Positions 61,901 through 64,000 of a DNA stretch of 64,000 nt are shown here, in pieces. The notes under the pieces were generated by a model. That model saw only the letters and a program-made list of their open reading frames with translations, was not told the origin of the DNA and did no database searches. Source of the stretch: Eremophila alpestris peregrina. Taxonomy: Eukaryota > Chordata > Aves > Passeriformes > Alaudidae. The stretch lies in NCBI GenBank assembly GCA_009792885.1, contig WMCF01000018.1, positions 11,542,692 through 11,606,691 of the forward strand, given 5' to 3'. Every line of letters begins with the position of its first letter. Position 1 is the stretch's first letter. A program made the position numbers and the translations under genes.

Positions 61901-63692
61901 TCCATTTTCTACCTCCAATTCCAGCACTGTCTGGAGACGCTGGCACTGCAGTGATGTGAACTGAACTGAAACTCTGCACAGACCCAAAGGAGGAATTGCT
62001 CCAGCTGATGGCTGGATGCTGAAGGTGGATACCTGGCAGAAGAGAGAGAGAAAAGACTTTTTTTTTGACATGTGCAAAGCATGGGGAAAATGTTGAAGCC
62101 ACACAATCTAATTAGGGCTTCCAAGTGTCTAATTTTTCCTCAGATGTGTCCTTTCTCTCTGCCCCTGGAGCCCCACCTGGGTTGATGTCAGGAAGCACAG
62201 TGAAAGCCTGGCTGCACAAGGAGACAGGGCTTTGCTTCTGAGAGAGAAAGGCAGTCAGAGCCAAGGGCACAGCAGGGTCAGCTGTGCAGGGACTGACTGG
62301 GAACGTGAAGGAAAAGCAATCAGCCTCAGCAGCAGCACCAAGGTGCCACGAGTGGAAAAGGCTCTCAGACAGAAGGGTGAGGAAGGAGGGATGGGAGAGC
62401 AGGAACCAAGAAGAGCATCAGCAAGGAGTGGGGCTCAGATTCTCCTCCAAGATGTGGGTGTGTGGGAGAAGTGTTCAGCAGTCTCAGATCTACTAAAGCC
62501 TTCAACTCTTACTTATATCAGCAGCAGGCTGAAATCAGTGTCATTCAGGAAATACTCTATGTCTCTTTGGATCAGGCTGGCAGGGGATTTGTAATAAAGG
62601 GAAATAGAAAAAAATTGTAAAGAAGCATTCAATCTCAAAAGAACTCATGCACTTGTGCAGGATTAGTGTCATAAGAAGTCACAAAAATTCTGATAGCTGG
62701 AATGAATAATACTACTACTAAGTAGAAGAAATAAAATAGATAAGGAGGGAATACAGCCAGCTGTAGCAGTGACTTACCTCTTCATTTCTTTCAGCCCGAA
62801 AAACCTGGCTTTCTTGCATCCTCCACTGTGCTGGCACCTGACAGAGATTTTTAATCTCAAAGGTTCTTGACACAGTCTCACCTGGCTTAGTCAAACCAAA
62901 CCGGAGTGATGGAACATCAATAGAGAGAGATGGACCCTGGGACAGCAGGAATCAGACATAAGAATGGACACCTCTGCCAAAAGTGCCTCATTGAGAAACA
63001 TATATTATCTAGGATTAACATCTGATTTCACAGAGGATATCAGAAAGTAAATGCACTGTGTAATGCAGAAAAATTCTGTGTGTCATGGGAATATCAACAT
63101 TGACCCAATTGTCACTACAGCAAAAATAACTCCTGTTTGTAACTACTTAAGAGTTCTCAAGCCATTGAGAGGCAAAAAGGCTTTATCTGGACAATGGGCA
63201 GGCCACACAGCCCATCCTCCTGCAAGACTGAACTGTTCCTTACCTTAAAAGCAGCCTCAACATGCAGCACAACTGGCTCTGGGCATGGCTCAAGGTGACA
63301 CCGCAGGTTCCGGCTGACGAGCCCAGGTTTGCTTCCAGAAACTGCCAGTACAAATTCACAGCACTTACTCACATCTAGAAGAGAAAATATCAGCTCCTGT
63401 CTCACATTTTTGTAAGAAATCACCTGCTTCAAGCATGTTACTGAAGTTTCTGGAATCAAATAAAGTCTCCTGCTGGCTCCAGTGGGCTGGGGATCAGGTA
63501 ATTTTTCATTGTAGTGCTCTGTGACTGTCATAAATTGATATAATCAATTACTGTCATATCTTTCATTAATTACTGCTTGCAAGGCACAGAAACTTTACCT
63601 ATGACACCAGTATGAGGTTCTACTTCCATGATCTCACAGGCTGTGCTTTTCTCCCATGTGTACTTGATCAATGTTTTGCTGTTGTTCCACAG
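45652..63692 (-). CDS. DLEC1: DLEC1 (deleted in lung and esophageal cancer 1; CFAP81), 3' half, 21 exons
   Basis: Exons in coding order: 63599-63692, 63244-63374, 62778-62936, 61893-62032, 61497-61650, 60554-60664, 59403-59533, 58857-59042, 58711-58769, 57427-57578, 56760-56863, 56061-56131, 55214-55431, 54106-54240, 52785-52907, 51140-51234, 50247-50544, 49192-49353, 48101-48254, 47379-47499, 45652-45760 (stop 45652-45654). All phases join cleanly, giving 968 residues. Human DLEC1 is about 1,755, so the N-terminal half lies right of the window. The protein is a chain of about seven immunoglobulin-like ASH/MSP beta-sandwich segments, as in HYDIN-type axonemal proteins, with motifs such as QLNNPTPFDIRLD, SLRFGLTKPGETV and IPPLGLCRVSVQF. 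Family knowledge places it in cilia and flagella; in mammals it is also a tumour-suppressor candidate. Identification rests on ASH repeats plus position tail-to-tail with ACAA1. The donor after 48101 (GTATTC) is weak. Confidence 0.92.
46966..47345 (-). repeat. CR1 LINE 3' fragment with internal 17-bp duplication
   Basis: The + strand runs GAATATTTTGGGTTGGAAGA, TTTCCACTAGAACAGGTTGC, CCATTCCCCCTTGTCCCATC and CCTTCTCCAGGCTGAAGAAC, the reverse complement of CR1. It is inserted in the last DLEC1 intron and has the same orientation as DLEC1. A 17-base unit is duplicated in tandem at 46999-47032. Confidence 0.88.
51838..52135 (+). repeat. CR1 LINE 3' fragment
   Basis: Sense CR1 in a DLEC1 intron, antisense to that gene: GGGAAGAAATTCTTCATTCT, CTCTGGAAGCATTCAAGGCC and GATGGTCCTTTCCAACCC. 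Confidence 0.88.
54106..59042 (-). CDS. DLEC1: DLEC1 middle exons: ASH segments 4-5
   Basis: Exons 58857-59042, 58711-58769, 57427-57578, 56760-56863, 56061-56131, 55214-55431 and 54106-54240, residues about 307-615. Segment 4 has LLLDFGSEVAFKDVVKCQL and YIQPSTGTLEAFQQLTIEI. The basic linker YLLKRRGPVTEHAARKAKS comes from a 59-base micro-exon whose frame is confirmed by both neighbours. Segment 5 starts FGTQVSGGSPVLRRVQLNNP, followed by an acidic, Ser/Glu-rich low-complexity stretch (exons 55214-55431 and 54106-54240) that is probably a disordered loop. Confidence 0.88.
56940..57035 (+). repeat. Short CR1 3' tail fragment
   Basis: CTCAGTGCCATGATTTAGTT followed by TTATCTTGAAGGTCTCTTCC and CAACCCAGTGATTCTGTG: the last ~95 bases of a CR1 element in a DLEC1 intron. 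Confidence 0.82.
58447..58512 (+). repeat. Purine-rich low-complexity tract
   Basis: About 65 bases, mostly A and G (GAAGAAGAGAGAGAAAGAAA and following), in a DLEC1 intron. The GAGAGAAAG-type open frame over it is compositional. Confidence 0.8.
59403..63692 (-). CDS. DLEC1: DLEC1 exons, first seven in window: ASH segments 1-3
   Basis: Residues 1-307 of the fragment. Segment 1 (63599-63692, 63244-63374) reads LWNNSKTLIKYTW and FVLAVSGSKPGLVSR. Segment 2 (62778-62936, 61893-62032, 61497-61650) carries the classical ASH pattern SLRFGLTKPGETVSRTFEIK, then IQPSAGAIPPLGLCRV. Segment 3 (end of 61497-61650, 60554-60664, 59403-59533) carries LVVSPSSGTLGPNEEKEF. Each contains the hydrophobic beta-strand alternation and the P.G.L.P turn before a strand typical of MSP/ASH folds. 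The introns between are short and hold one CR1 fragment (59830-59935). Confidence 0.88.
59830..59935 (-). repeat. Short CR1 3' tail fragment
   Basis: The + strand reads ATCACAGAATCATTTAGGTT, GGAAAAGACTTCTAAAATGA and CACTAAACCATGTTCCCAAG, a reverse-oriented CR1 end in a DLEC1 intron. Confidence 0.82.
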
Positions 63693-64000
63693 CTGAAAGA
63701 ATTAAAATCAATGAGACAATTAATGCACTTTAAGCTTTCACAGCAACAAGTCAATTTGCTGAGAGCACTGATACACTGCAAACTAGGTTTTGTGAGCCAT
63801 TTATTTAACACTGTCTCCTTCACATGGGTGAAGGTGTTCCCTCAAACCTGAAGAAAATCCATTAACAATTCATTCCAATAACATTATCATACTTGAGACT
63901 CATAAACTTTCCCTCCATTTTTCAAAAATGTAACAGAATTTCTAAGCATAAACTGAAAACCTTTTGAGTGCAGCTTTTCTTTTTTTCTTTTCTGCCAAAG
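63693..64000 (-). other. Partial DLEC1 intron at the right edge
   Basis: The first exon in the window begins in phase 0 after a good acceptor (CAG at 63693-63695, - strand). I cannot identify an upstream exon in these last 308 bases; the preceding exon should lie beyond the window. Confidence 0.5.

Noticed and set aside
1..64000. CRISPR arrays, insertion sequences, operons, riboswitches, rRNA
   Set aside because: Nothing of the kind is seen; the window is a vertebrate chromosome segment with spliced genes.

Overview
The window is vertebrate nuclear DNA, almost certainly from a bird. It carries spliced genes with GT-AG introns, many short 3' fragments of the avian LINE family CR1 in both orientations, fairly compact introns, and one run of Ns (an assembly gap). 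I found no bacterial, viral or organellar genes. Exon coordinates were derived by hand from splice signals, reading-frame phase and family conservation; no alignment was run.

Layout. (1) 1-31280, + strand: the last 14 coding exons, 583 codons before the stop, of a MEKK2/MEKK3-type MAP kinase kinase kinase. It has a PB1 domain, a linker and a complete serine/threonine kinase domain; about 40 N-terminal residues lie upstream of the window. (2) 31281-35040: a GC- and CpG-rich stretch with a 42-bp minisatellite and the gap, then CR1 fragments, then a pyrimidine tract of about 400 bases. (3) 35192-43807, + strand: complete 12-exon ACAA1, peroxisomal 3-ketoacyl-CoA thiolase (430 residues). Its TATA-less promoter holds four perfect ATGCAAAT octamers among GC boxes, and its start codon sits in a perfect TISU/YY1 element. 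(4) 45652-63692, - strand: the last 21 coding exons (968 residues) of DLEC1 (CFAP81), a large axonemal protein of ASH/MSP-like beta-sandwich repeats. Its 5' half lies beyond the right edge.

ACAA1 and DLEC1 are convergent neighbours, as they are in human 3p22 (DLEC1-ACAA1-MYD88-OXSR1). The kinase gene is the surprise. It sits upstream of ACAA1, on the side where human has MYD88, and not in the known neighbourhood of MAP3K2 or MAP3K3. Its sequence mixes MEKK2-like and MEKK3-like features and has a divergent linker. I infer a third MEKK2/3 paralogue kept in this lineage and absent from the human locus; this is the leading candidate for something under-described. The three genes show no operon-like cooperation: one is a signalling kinase, one a peroxisomal beta-oxidation enzyme and one a ciliary structural protein.
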